Source of the DNA: Phragmites australis
Taxonomy: Eukaryota; Streptophyta; Magnoliopsida; Poales; Poaceae
Reading direction: 5' to 3'
DNA: 64,000 bases
Assembly (NCBI RefSeq): GCF_958298935.1
Contig: NC_084940.1
Coordinates: 23,679,146 to 23,743,145 of the forward strand
Of the stretch, positions 1 through 10,900 are shown one piece after another. The translations under genes and the position numbers were made by a program. Numbering within the stretch: the first letter of the stretch is position 1; the number at the start of each line of letters is the position of its first letter. A model generated the notes under the pieces. The model was not told the origin of the DNA. It did no database searches and saw only the letters and a program-made list of their open reading frames with translations.

Positions 1-931
1 GTCACAAAAAGTCTAACAGTCAAGTGACTAAATTTAGCCATTGTTACAATTGATGCGAGAGTTCACTAGGGTTAGGATTTCAAGATCAGGAGGCTAGGAA
101 TTGGAGGGTTTCCATGGATCCAAGCTTAGGAGGTTATTAGAAGGCAGTCAGCCTGACAAAGGAGGAGGGCAAATGTACGTACAACTCGCAAACATCAGTA
201 TGTACAACATTAAATAATACAGGTATACATGCCAGAAAGAATAAAAATATAAAGAGTATGTAGGACGTGTTGCATGTGGTCTAGTGACATATTACGCTAT
301 ACTACTGGTTAGCAATAGACTCACTCGTTGGTTCCTTCCTAACTCTTTTTCCTGATTTTCTTCTTTTTCATTTTCCTAATTTTCCCCCACTTTTCTTGAT
401 TTTTCTATTTTTTCATTTTTCTGGATTTTTTATTATTTCTGAAATTTTCTATTATTTCTGATTTTTTTAATCGGTTTTTTCTATTTTTCCTGATTTTTTT
501 TATTTTTTCCATTTTCCTGATTTTTTTGCTGACTAGTCTGCCACGTGTGTGAAGCCGCCACCACGTCATCGAAAACAGCCTACAAAACCAGCAAAAGATT
601 GAAAAGTAAACGGTTTTGAAAGTTTGCGGTGTAAAATATCCGGTTTTAGAGTTCGAGGGCTAAAATCGGACTTTGGTGATAGTTCGAGGACCAAAAATAA
701 ACTTCTTCCTTCTTTTAAAGATGAGTTGGTCAAGAGGCTGCATATGTTCAGGGTCTTCTATACAATTTCACCTTAGATAATAAAAAATATATATTGGTTT
801 TTAGCCACCATAAAGTTCCATTTTCAACTCTGTATTATTTGAAAAGGTCAATAATACTGATGCACCAGGAAGACTAAAGAACATCATAATCCTCACTTCG
901 AATTGCAAGCGAACATTTTCAACTCTGTAAT
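1..931. other. Non-coding stretch left of the copia element
   Basis: No convincing coding exon is visible. Positions 340-530 are very T-rich, with repeated TTTTTCCTGATTTTTT-like runs. Positions 540-710 hold an AC-rich then G-rich block ending near 'gttcgaggaccaaaaa', a wording common at the ends of grass repeats, but no paired end was found. Because the antiporter gene on the minus strand still lacks its later exons here, this stretch is probably part of its intron 4. Confidence 0.5.
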
Positions 932-936
932 CCAGT

Positions 937-1318
937 TGATGGGATAAGTCCTTGTGCAGTCTTTGTGGGGCTGCCACATGGTGGTCTTGCTGCCCATATG
1001 CTTTAGGACAGCATCTAGGACACTAGGACAGCATCTTAGACTAGAGGACAGCATCTAGGACAGCATCTTAGACTAGAGGACAGCATCTAGGACAGCATCT
1101 TAGACTAGCATCTTAGACTAGCATCTTAGACTAGCATCTTGGCATATGCTTGGCTGGCCATGAGCCTATAAATATGTATCCCCAACCCCTCAGGTTGGCA
1201 TGGCATTGTATGAGAAGTGAGAAATAAACCAGAAAAATTTGCCCCAACTCCTAGTGTCATCCTCTCTATGAGAGTAAGAATTCTGCTACTACCAAGAGTA
1301 AGAATTCAGCGACTAACA
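937..1318 (+). repeat. 5' LTR of the copia element
   Basis: It starts TG and ends CA. The U3 part holds tandem copies of a short CAGCATCTTAGACTAG-like unit (about 1010-1140). A TATA box (CCTATAAATATG) lies at about 1165-1175 and is the likely promoter of the element RNA. It matches the 3' LTR in length. Confidence 0.95.
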
Positions 1319-1320
1319 AG

Positions 1321-1333
1321 TGGTATCAGAGCC
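1321..1333 (+). other. Primer-binding site of the copia element
   Basis: TGGTATCAGAGCC lies two bases after the 5' LTR. This is the standard plant copia site complementary to the 3' end of initiator tRNA-Met, used to prime minus-strand DNA. Confidence 0.93.
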
Positions 1334-1514
1334 TGTTTATCCTGTAGTCTGAGCATCTCTTGCTCATCTCCCCCCTCAGCCTCGCAGCAGCCCCAGCTAA
1401 GAGCAGCAGCAGCCCCGGTTGCTCCTGCTCACTCCTCTCCCTCTGCACAGACGAGCTGCTGCTCGTCTGAAGCAGCCCTCTCCCCACGCAGCAGCTCTCC
1501 CCCGGTAGCGCATC

Positions 1515-1811
1515 ATGTCCGCAGGGCAGTCTCAGCGCTCGGTCGCCTCGAGCACGCGGCGTCGGCAGGAGGCCGAACTTGCCGCGGCAGAGGAACGCAA
1601 GCGAGCGGCGGAAGAGACCGCTGCGGCGGCGGCAAGGGCGTCGAGGCTAGCAGCGGCGGAGCTGGCAGCAGCCAGAGCGGAGGCTAGCAGCGGCGGAGCT
1701 GGCAGCAGCCAGAGCGGAGGCAGAAGCAGCGGCGGCGGCGGATGCAGCGCGTGCGGCGGCAGCGGAGGTCGAGGCTCTGCGCGGCAGCACCGGCAGCTCC
1801 ATTTCTGCTGA
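1515..1811 (+). pseudogene. N-terminal gag segment, cut off by a 37-bp duplication
   Basis: An ATG at 1515 opens an alanine/arginine/glutamate-rich, probably coiled-coil, gag N-terminus. It runs in frame to about residue 55 and then goes out of frame because a 37-bp unit (1644-1680) is exactly repeated at 1681-1717. Removing one copy in thought puts this ATG in the same frame as the large downstream ORF, and that frame has no stop from 1681 to 2161. The natural polyprotein therefore most likely started here and is now split. This is the only coding lesion seen in the element. Confidence 0.85.
1644..1717. repeat. Two exact tandem copies of a 37-bp unit in gag
   Basis: Unit 1 is 1644-1680 and unit 2 is 1681-1717; both start AGGCTAGCAGCGG and end CAGAGCGG. 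As 37 is not a multiple of three, the duplication shifts the reading frame. Confidence 0.95.
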
Positions 1812-2160
1812 CGACAGCGCCGACGCGGATCTCGAGCTGCCGGAGGCAGAGGCAGCTCGAGAGCGGGCGGCACAGTGGGCAGCCGCGCACACCCACGAGC
1901 GCGGCGGCAGCCCAGACAGGCGCGGACGCGCCGGCGGCGCTCCTGGAGGAGGCGCGCACGCCGGCGGCGCTCCTGGAGGAGGCGCGCACGGCAACGGTGG
2001 CGGACGGGTCGATGGAGAGCGCGGCCTTCACAGGCGGCGTGGCTCTCTCTCCCCGGATCGGTACCGTGGTCACCACGGTTTCCAGGCTGTTGTCAAGGAC
2101 GTCGGCCCCGGCGGTGGGTGGCCTACCCTCACTAAGACCAACTATGTTGAGTGGGCTGCG

Positions 2161-5100
2161 GTGATGAGGGTAAAGCTCCAGGTGCGGCACATGTGGGAGG
2201 CAGTCCGGTACGGCGACGTCGACTACGACCAGGATCGACGGGCGCTGGATGCCCTCATCGCTGCAGTCCCGTCCGAGATGCAGTTCTCGCTTACCAATAA
2301 GCGGACTGCCAAGGAGGCTTGGGATGCCATCGCTGCGGCACGCATCGGCAGCGACCGCGCCTGCAAATCCACACTGCAGGCACTTCGCAAGGAGTGGGAG
2401 AACCTGGCCTTCAAGCCAGGTGAGGACGTTGATGACTTTGCTCTCCGTCTCAACACTCTGTTGCAGAAGATGGTGCAGTTCGGCGACGACACCTACGGCG
2501 AGGAGAGAGCCGTCGAGAAGCTCTTCCGCTGCGTCCCCGAGAAGTACAAGCAGATGGCTCGCTCGATCGAGTCTCTGCTGGATCTCTCCACGATGTCGAT
2601 CGAGGAGGCGATAGGTCGCCTCAAGGTCGTCGACAGCGATGAGCCACAGTCTCTCTCGGGGCCCATCACCACTGGCGGGAAGCTCCTTCTCACTCGGGAG
2701 CAGTGGGATGCCTGCCAGGGTGACCGGAGGAAGGGGGAGCCTTCTTCCACGACAGGCGGCCGCAAGCGTGGCAAGCCGCGCAAGGCGCGCAGAGACGCCG
2801 AGGCCGGGGCGCGAGGACGTGCCGAGGGTGATGCCCGCGGAGGCGCCCAGGGCGGCGCCGCCGGCAAGCACAAGCCGGCACGAGACGACACCTGCCGCAA
2901 CTGTGGCCGGCTTGGCCATTGGGCCAAGGACTGTCGTCAGCCACGACGCGGCCAGGCCCACGTCGCACAAGCGGAGGAGGAGGAGCCGGCTCTGTTCATG
3001 GCTCATGCGAGCATAGAGCTACCTCCAGCGGCACCGGCCGCAGCGGCTCTCCTCCACCTTGACGAGCCAAAAGCCCACGCCCTCCTCGGTGACGGCTCCG
3101 GCAGCGACAAGACTGACGGGTGGTGCCTCGACACCGGCGCCACCCATCACATGACCGGTCGACGGGAGTTCTTCACCGAGCTTGACTCTAGCGTCCGAGG
3201 CTCCGTCAAATTTGGGGATGCCTCCGGCGTGGAGATCAAGGGCGTCGGTTCCGTCATCTTCACCGCCGTGTCTGGTGAGCACAGGCTGCTCACCGGAGTC
3301 TACTACATTCCCGCGTTGAGGAACTCTATCATCAGCTTGGGACAGCTGGATAAGAACGGTTCGCGCGTGGTGGTTGAGGATGGAGTCATGAGGATTTGGG
3401 ATCGCCGTCGTCGCCTTCTTGCCAAGGTAACCAGAGGCACAAATCGACTCTACGTCCTTAACGTGCAGGTGGCACAACCCCTCTGTCTCGCCGCTCGTCG
3501 GGACGACGAGGCGTGGCAGTGGCACGAGCGCTTCGGGCACCTTCAATTCGAGGCCCTGAAGCGGCTCAGTGCCGCAGAGATGGTGCGAGGCCTGCCGTGC
3601 CTCGACCATGTGGAGCAGCTCTGCGACGTCTGCGTGTTGACGAAGCAGAGGCGACTCCCCTTTCCCCAGCAGGCGAGCTTTCGAGCCAAGGAGAGGCTCG
3701 AGCTTGTGCACGGGGACTTGTGTGGCCCGGTGACACCGGCCACACCGGGAGGACGACGCTACTTCCTGCTGCTCGTCGACGACCTCTCCCGCTACATGTG
3801 GGTGATGGTCCTCGGCAGCAAGGGAGAGGCTGCGGACGCCATCAGGCGCGCGCAGGCTGCTGCGGAGGCGGAGTGCGGCCGCAAGCTGCGCGTGCTGCGC
3901 ACCGACAACGGCGGCGAATTCACGGCGGCTGAATTTGCGTCGTACTGCGCTGACAAGGGCATTCAGCGCCACTACTCCGCGCCGTACAGCCCGCAGCAGA
4001 ACGGCGTCGTCGAGCGGCGCAACCAGACGGTTGTGGGGATGGCTCGGGCCCTCCTCAAGCAGAGGGGGATGCCGGCTGTCTTCTGGGGAGAGGCGGTGGT
4101 GACGGCCGTCTATATCCTCAACCGCTCGCCTACCAAGGCGCTCGACGGCAGGACGCCGTACGAGGCTTGGCATGGGCGCAAGCCGGCGATCTCCCACTTG
4201 CGGGTCTTCGGCTGCCTCGCGTTCGCCAAGGAGCTTGGCCACATCAGCAAGCTCGACGACAGGAGCACTCCGGGAGTGTTCATCGGCTACGCGGAGGGCT
4301 CGAAGGCCTACCGCATCCTCGACCCGAAGACACAGCGTGTGCGCACGGCGCGCGACGTTGTGTTCAACGAAGGGCGAGGATGGGCGTGGGACAAGGTGGT
4401 GGACGACGGCTCGGCTCCAACGTACGACGACTTCACTGTCGAGTACGTCCACTTCGAGGAAGCTGGGGGAGTAGGCAGCTCTTCTTCGACGAGCGTGTCT
4501 ACCCCAGTCCCCGAGCCTCCACCGACCCCAGCGCCTGCTACTTCGAAAGCACCACGCTCTCCAGCCAGGACCTCGGCTGCGATGAGTTCTTCGCCAGCTC
4601 CACCACAGCCGGCAACGCCACGCACTCCAGCACCGATAGGCACCTCTCCGGGCACGTCTACTCCAACACCAGCTCGTGTCGAGCACAGCCCGGTTGAGCT
4701 CGCTACTCCGCTCTCTCACGACGAGGAGCGCATCGACGCGTACCACGACGGCGAGCCGTTGCGGTACCGTACGATGGAGAACCTTCTCGGCGACCAGCCG
4801 GTGCCGGGACTGGTGCCTCACGATCTGGAGGCGCAGTTGCACCTTGCGTGTGACGACGGTGAGCCTCGGTCGTTTGCAGAGGCCGAGAGACACGCGGCAT
4901 GGCGCGCCGCGATGCAGTTGGAGATGGATGCGGTCGAGAAGAACCGCACCTGGGAGCTTGCTGACCTCCCTTGTGGTCACCGTGCGATCACCCTTAAGTG
5001 GGTGTTCAAGCTGAAGAGGGATGAAGCCGGCGCCATCGTCAAGCACAAGGCTCGCTTGGTGGCACGAGGCTTCGTGCAACAGGAGGGGGTCGACTTCGAC

Positions 5101-6414
5101 GACGCCTTCGCTCCCGTGGCACGGATGGAGTCCGTGCGACTCCTCCTTGCGCTAGCTGCCCAGGAGGGCTGGCGTGTTCATCACATGGACGTCAAGTCGG
5201 CGTTCCTTAACGGCGACTTGAAGGAGGAGGTCTACGTGCACCAGCCGCCGGGATTTGCGATCCCCGGCAAGGAGGGCAAGGTGCTCCGCCTGCGCAAGGC
5301 CCTCTATGGCTTGCGACAGGCGCCGAGGGCGTGGAATGCCAAGTTGGATTCCACGCTAAAGGGGATGGGCTTCGAGCAAAGCCCGCACGAGGCGGCCATC
5401 TACCGACGAGGCAGTGGAGGAACTGCTCTGCTGGTGGGTGTCTACGTCGACGACTTGGTGATCACCGGCATCAAGGATGTGGAGGTGGCGGCATTCAAGG
5501 AAGAGATGAAGGCCACCTTCCAGATGAGTGACCTGGGACCTCTCTCCTTCTACCTGGGGATCGAGGTGCACCAGGATGACTCCGGGATCACGCTTCGACA
5601 GACCGCCTACGCCAAGCGCGTCGTTGAGCTAGCTGGGCTCACCGACTGCAACCCAGCTCTCACTCCGATGGAGGAGAGACTGAAGCTGAGCCGCGACAGC
5701 ACGACGGAGGAGGTGGACGCTACGCAGTACCGGCGTCTTGTGGGGAGCCTTCGCTACCTCGCCCACACACGGCCGGACTTGGCATTCTCCGTCGGCTACG
5801 TTAGTCGGTTCATGCAGCGACCGACGACGGAGCACCAGCAGGCTGTGAAGAGGATCATCCGCTACGTTGCGGGGACTCTCGACCACGGCCTCTACTACCC
5901 TAGGTGCCCTGGGGCGGCACACTTCGTCGGGTACAGCGACAGCGACCACGCCGGCGACATCGACACCAGCAAGAGCACGAGCGGGATCCTCTTCTTCCTC
6001 GGCAAGTGCCTCGTTAGCTGGCAGTCGGTCAAGCAGCAGGTGGTGGCCCTGTCCAGCTGCGAGGCCGAGTACATAGCGGCCTCCACCGCTTCGACTCAGG
6101 CGCTCTGGCTCGCTCGACTGCTTGGTGATCTCCTCGGCAGAGACACTAGAGCGGTGGAGCTCAGGGTGGACAGCAAGTCCGCTCTAGCCCTGGCAAAGAA
6201 TCCCGTTTTCCATGAACGGAGCAAGCACATCCGGGTGAGGTACCACTTCATCCGAGGCTGTTTGGAGGAAGGGAGCATCAAGGCGAGCTATATCAACACC
6301 AAGGATCAGCTTGCGGACCTGCTCACCAAGCCTCTTGGGAGGCTCAAGTTCCTTGAGCTCTGCTCCAGGACCGGGATGGTTCAATCTTCCCACAAGACGA
6401 CGCACAAGACTTAG
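2161..6414 (+). CDS. Copia gag-pol polyprotein, long open frame
   Basis: An open frame of 1417 codons ending TAG just before the purine tract. Domains in order: gag capsid-like region (residues 10-150); CCHC zinc knuckle CRNCGRLGHWAKDC at about 245; aspartic protease with DTGA at 324-327; GAG-pre-integrase zinc region near 452 (WHERFGHL); integrase core with catalytic D519, D582 and E618 (D-D-35-E spacing); reverse transcriptase with YVDD at 1095-1098; RNase H with SDSDHAGD near 1260 and SSCEAEYIA near 1300. All catalytic motifs are present. The true start was probably the ATG at 1515, now out of frame, so the protein from 2161 lacks the gag N-terminus. Expression would depend on the LTR promoter. 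Confidence 0.95.
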   Translation: MMRVKLQVRHMWEAVRYGDVDYDQDRRALDALIAAVPSEMQFSLTNKRTAKEAWDAIAAARIGSDRACKSTLQALRKEWENLAFKPGEDVDDFALRLNTLLQKMVQFGDDTYGEERAVEKLFRCVPEKYKQMARSIESLLDLSTMSIEEAIGRLKVVDSDEPQSLSGPITTGGKLLLTREQWDACQGDRRKGEPSSTTGGRKRGKPRKARRDAEAGARGRAEGDARGGAQGGAAGKHKPARDDTCRNCGRLGHWAKDCRQPRRGQAHVAQAEEEEPALFMAHASIELPPAAPAAAALLHLDEPKAHALLGDGSGSDKTDGWCLDTGATHHMTGRREFFTELDSSVRGSVKFGDASGVEIKGVGSVIFTAVSGEHRLLTGVYYIPALRNSIISLGQLDKNGSRVVVEDGVMRIWDRRRRLLAKVTRGTNRLYVLNVQVAQPLCLAARRDDEAWQWHERFGHLQFEALKRLSAAEMVRGLPCLDHVEQLCDVCVLTKQRRLPFPQQASFRAKERLELVHGDLCGPVTPATPGGRRYFLLLVDDLSRYMWVMVLGSKGEAADAIRRAQAAAEAECGRKLRVLRTDNGGEFTAAEFASYCADKGIQRHYSAPYSPQQNGVVERRNQTVVGMARALLKQRGMPAVFWGEAVVTAVYILNRSPTKALDGRTPYEAWHGRKPAISHLRVFGCLAFAKELGHISKLDDRSTPGVFIGYAEGSKAYRILDPKTQRVRTARDVVFNEGRGWAWDKVVDDGSAPTYDDFTVEYVHFEEAGGVGSSSSTSVSTPVPEPPPTPAPATSKAPRSPARTSAAMSSSPAPPQPATPRTPAPIGTSPGTSTPTPARVEHSPVELATPLSHDEERIDAYHDGEPLRYRTMENLLGDQPVPGLVPHDLEAQLHLACDDGEPRSFAEAERHAAWRAAMQLEMDAVEKNRTWELADLPCGHRAITLKWVFKLKRDEAGAIVKHKARLVARGFVQQEGVDFDDAFAPVARMESVRLLLALAAQEGWRVHHMDVKSAFLNGDLKEEVYVHQPPGFAIPGKEGKVLRLRKALYGLRQAPRAWNAKLDSTLKGMGFEQSPHEAAIYRRGSGGTALLVGVYVDDLVITGIKDVEVAAFKEEMKATFQMSDLGPLSFYLGIEVHQDDSGITLRQTAYAKRVVELAGLTDCNPALTPMEERLKLSRDSTTEEVDATQYRRLVGSLRYLAHTRPDLAFSVGYVSRFMQRPTTEHQQAVKRIIRYVAGTLDHGLYYPRCPGAAHFVGYSDSDHAGDIDTSKSTSGILFFLGKCLVSWQSVKQQVVALSSCEAEYIAASTASTQALWLARLLGDLLGRDTRAVELRVDSKSALALAKNPVFHERSKHIRVRYHFIRGCLEEGSIKASYINTKDQLADLLTKPLGRLKFLELCSRTGMVQSSHKTTHKT

Positions 6415-6422
6415 GGGGAGAA
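6411..6422 (+). other. Polypurine tract of the copia element
   Basis: TTAGGGGGAGAA directly precedes the 3' LTR at 6423 and overlaps the polyprotein stop. It is the usual primer site for plus-strand DNA. Confidence 0.85.
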
Positions 6423-6804
6423 TGATGGGATAAGTCCTTGTGCAGTCTTTGTGGGGCTGCCACATGGTGGTCTTGCTGCCCATATGCTTTAAGACAGCAT
6501 CTAGGACACTAGGACAGCATCTTAGACTAGAGAACAGCATCTAGGACAGCATCTTAGACTAGAGGACAGCATCTAGGACAACATCTTAGACTAGCATCTT
6601 AGACTAGCATCTTAGACTAGCATCTTGGCATATGCTTGGCTGGCCATGAGCCTATAAATATGTATCCCCAACCCCTCAGGTTGGCATGGCATTGTATGAG
6701 AAGTGAGAAATAAACCAGAAAAATTTGCCCCAACTCCTAGTGTCATCCTCTCTATGAGAGTAAGAATTCTGCTACTAACAAGAGTAAGAATTCAGCGACT
6801 AACA
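6423..6804 (+). repeat. 3' LTR of the copia element
   Basis: It is 382 bp, the same length as the 5' LTR. Four differences were seen by eye (near 6490, 6532, 6581 and 6777). It is followed by the CCAGT target-site copy at 6805-6809. Confidence 0.95.
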
Positions 6805-6809
6805 CCAGT

Positions 6810-7946
6810 TAGCTAAGGAAAATAATCTCTACTTGTTCATAAATTAATAAAGATGCATGACCTTTCCCACGAACTATACATGAGACTAGATAAGAAATTC
6901 AGAAGTGAATAAGACATGTGACAGCAACTTGGGTTTTTCACAGCTAGAAGCTAGGTAGAAAGTAAAGGAGTAACAAGAGTAAGGTCAGATCGCAAAAGCC
7001 ACAGTCGAGAGAAAATGATTCAACAGATGATTCTGCAGATCACTGGAACTGGAGTCAACATTGCTTGTGAGGTCAACTTATACCGAGCAGTCACAAAGAG
7101 AAGTGCAGAAGAAGAGCATAAAAAATGGGTGGAACAGTTTTAGTTTCGGCAGAAGGATTCCTCTTGATTCAATTCAAGGTCAAAAGGTCAAACATTCTTG
7201 AAGTGAATCGGTGTTCATTTCAGATCTAGTCTTCTGTATTGAGAGGCATGGTTTGTATCTGGACTGAACAACTAAACAGAAGCAGATCAACACTAAAGGT
7301 CAATAAATAGAAGCTGATCAAATAAATATCACTAAATATAAGCTGACGAAAACTTCTATCTGGGCCTCTCCTAAAAAAAACTTCTATCTGGACTGGAAAA
7401 CTAATGTTGACTTTTAATCTCAAAGAGCAACGGTAGAATATTTCTGTATAACACTCCTATTAATATACCATTGAAGAAACAGTTCTATTTGTTGACTTTT
7501 TGGTAATACAACATTGGGTAGATATATGTCACAACTGTGAGGCAATGACAGAATGGGATAGGTTTGGGAGGTTGCCGGCCGCTCCATGGACGGTTTCCTG
7601 CCCGTGGTGAAAGTGCAGATGCCAGCGGCGCCAAGCCAACAGAAGATGAGAGAGTAGAGAAAAGAGATGATATAGTATATGAGTTTTCAATGCTTGATAA
7701 TACTAAGCAACCAAACTAACAAACTGGATCCTGAAGGGATTTTATCTAACCAAGCTAACAGCTTAAACCAGCTGGAGATAACCGAAGCTAACAAACTGAC
7801 AATAAGAGATCAAGCCTAATCCTCTGGCACTTGAGCTGTTGCTGCTGCCTGCTGACCCTTCTGTGATACTTTCGGTCTGACATAACAATATATTATTCTG
7901 TGCAATGCCTGTATCAATGAGCAAAGAGTTTCTAAAAAAAACTCAC
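6810..7946. other. Intronic stretch between copia and exon 4 of the antiporter gene
   Basis: AT-rich with no coding exon recognised. The small minus ORF at 7226-7423 has no family signature. A GC-rich island at about 7565-7635 and the stretch around 7690-7850 resemble transposon flank or leader sequence but cannot be assigned. Confidence 0.4.
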
Positions 7947-10900
7947 CACCCACAGAAGAGTTTTCGAGTTTCGAGTAGATATATTATCAGTCACCAGCTT
8001 AAAACCTTGATGTGCATCAACAATCTCCACAATGGTCATTGCACCAAGCAAGAAAAACACTATTTCACTGACTTCAGAAGTTGTCTGACTCAATTCTTGA
8101 ACAGCTACGTCAGTTGAGGGAGCCTACATTCAACAGAAAAATAGACAAGAAAGTCCAATCAGTGAAATCATCTATAAATGCTTAAATGGATAATATCAAT
8201 AGAAAGCGAAATTGCAATTTGTAACATCCGTTTGTCCTTTCTCCCTCTCTCTGATCTCTCTCTTTGATCTCTCTCAGTTGCTGCCATGTAGACCCCACCT
8301 GTCAGCACCATCCCCCACCCCCGAATCCTTCCTTCCTTTTCTATAGCACCAGCGCCCGATTTGATCCCGCCCTGACCGCGCGCCATTAAGTCCAAATAAC
8401 ACCGATTGAAGTCACAATAGGAAGCCGACGGGTGGAGAATTAACACTGAGATCAACCACAATGGAAAGTGGACGGGGAATTTGGAAACCTCATCAGTGCG
8501 CTCATCAGTCAGAGAAGCATGATAAAGAAGATCCTAAATATACTTCTCTTGGGACAGAAAAAAAAACCCTTAGAAGTATAAGAAATCTCAATCCCAGGAA
8601 AGTATTGAAGAGGACCAAAATCGGACATAAGAAATTGCTCATTGAGACGAGCCTTCACAAAGCCAATATACTCATAATCATCTCCTGTAATGATCATGTC
8701 ATCAACATACAAGAAAAGAAGAGTCCGACCACGAGAGGAAATATGAACAAAGAACGCAAGATCATGTGCACTAGCAGAAAAACCAGCGGCAATGACCACA
8801 GAAAAAAGCGGTCAATCCAGGCTCGAGAGGTTTGCTTAAGACCATAAAGATAGCGATGGAGATAACAAACCATACCCTCAGGAATAGAATACCCTGACAG
8901 TGGATGCATGTAAACCTCCTCACGCAACTCATCATTAAGAAAGGCAATCTTGACATCAAGTTAGAAGATAGACCATTGACACACAGAAGCAACTGTAAGA
9001 ACAGTGTGCACTGTAGTCATGTGGGCTACCGGAGCAAAAGTCTCACCATAGTCGCGATCGTGCTCCTGCTGAAAACCACAGGCGACAAGACGAGCCTTGT
9101 AGCACTCAAGAGAACCATCAAAGCGGGTTTTAACCTTATAAACCCACTTGAACGTGATAGGACGAACATGTGGGGAAAAGGAACAAGATCTTACATCCCC
9201 ATGTGTTCAAAAGCAGCAAGCTCCTCTGCCATCGTATGTTGTCATTCCCAAGCAACGATTAGGAGGTTGAATCGAATAGCGATTACGAAAAGAATAGTGA
9301 GAGGAAGGAGGAACTGAATCACTAGAAGAAGAAGGCTTATCAGAGAGCGGCCCAGAAGGATGTAAGGTAGCATGGGAACGACAAGTGTAGTGAAAAAAAA
9401 AAGGCTCAATAAGACCAGAAGGAGAAAGAGCATGTGATGTGGAGGCTAAAGGCGTGGAAGATACAACAGGAGGAGGCGCCAACGGTGCTCGGGAAAGAGA
9501 AGAGGAAACGGTGATGGGTGTAGCAAAAAGAAGTGAGAAAAAACAGTGGCACGACCAAGGAAGCTGAAGAAGTGGGAGAGGTACGAAGATAGAAAGGACG
9601 AGACTCATCAAATTTAACATCCTGAGAAATACTCATCTAACAAGCAACAGGGTCCCAACACCTACAACCTTTATGCTCAGCACTGTAAGAAAGACACACT
9701 CAACAGATTGAGCGGTCGGTTTGGTATGTTCACGGGGAGCGAGAAGAACGTAACAAACACAGCAAAAAAGACAAAGAGAGTAGTTAGGAAGACATCCATA
9801 TAGATGCTCAAAAGGAATCCCACCCTTGAGGACAGAGGAGGGTTGCATATTGACCAAGTGCATGACAGTGGAGACCACCTCAGCCCAAAAAATGTGGTGA
9901 AACAGAAGATGCAATCATAAGCGCACGATTAATCTCAAAGAGATGACAATGCTTGCGCCCAGCAATACTGAGCATGAGCTTCAGGATAGGAGAACTGGGA
10001 CAACGTACCCTGTTCAGCAAGAAAGAAATTTGCCAACAGAGTTAGCACGAAAAAGATGAATAGGAGTGTCAAACTGAGTGTGAATCATAGTGGCAAAGCG
10101 CTTATATACAGATAACACCTTACTACGAGAAGACATGAAATAAATCCAAGTGTGACAAGAGAAATTATCTATAAAGATAATATAGTATCTATAACCCCCT
10201 TTCGAAATGAAGGGAACCAGACCCCATACATCTGAGTGAACAATATCAAAAGGACGTTGAGACACTGACTCACGATAAGAATAAGGAAGTTGAATCTATT
10301 TACCAAGCTTACAACTCGGACAATCCAAGGACGCATCTCCTGAGACAGACCCTAAAAGACCACGACGAACTAATGAAGATTGACGCGATCCACAAACATG
10401 ACATAGACGATGATGCCACTGCTGGAAGGAGCCAATAGTCGAGGAAGCAGAAAGACCGACGGCGACAGCGGAAGGAAGACGAAGCCAGTCAAGCTCCCAT
10501 AAATGCTGAGAATCATGCCGCCAGGGGCCAGTACCAACCTGAAGAGGTGACGAATGATGGCAAGAGCGCAAGGAGAAGCGGCAATCGACGGCGAGAGCGC
10601 AAAGATAGTGGTGAGCAATAGCAAGTAGCAACAAATGACGGCGAGAACGCAAAGAAAAGCTGCAAGCGACGCCGACCAAGACGTGTACAGGGGCGACCGA
10701 GACGGATAGAGGGGCAACTAAGCCGGCGGTGTGTCAGAGCGTGCCGGCAAACCAGCCCAGCCAACAACGCGAGGGAGCAAAGCAGAGCGGAGAGGCCCGA
10801 GGGAGCAACCCAGCCGACGACACGACGGAGCAGAGCGGAGCGATGCGTCAAAGCGGCCCGACTGGCGGCGCGTCATAGCAGCCAGGCAAGCGGCGCGTCG

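Larger units (their letters stand above)
937..6804 (+). mobile_element. Full-length Ty1-copia LTR retrotransposon, young insertion
   Basis: A 5868-bp element bounded by two 382-bp LTRs (937-1318 and 6423-6804), each starting TGATGGGATAAG and ending CTAACA. The 5-bp target-site duplication CCAGT is intact (932-936 and 6805-6809). A primer-binding site TGGTATCAGAGC lies at 1321 and a purine tract TTAGGGGGAGAA directly before the 3' LTR. Internally the order is gag, protease, integrase, reverse transcriptase, RNase H, which defines copia (Pseudoviridae-type). I count four substitutions between the LTRs (about 99% identity), so the insertion is recent. It probably lies in intron 4 of the minus-strand antiporter gene. 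The lineage within copia was not determined. Confidence 0.97.

Noticed and set aside
2223..6540. Several long minus-strand ORFs over the copia polyprotein, including one of 686 codons
   Set aside because: They mirror the GC-rich coding strand, show no domains, and are explained by codon bias of the real gag-pol frame.
8461..8847. A 128-codon plus-strand ORF
   Set aside because: It is the shadow of the reverse-transcriptase frame on the minus strand ([11 protein letters not shown] reads in the opposite strand).
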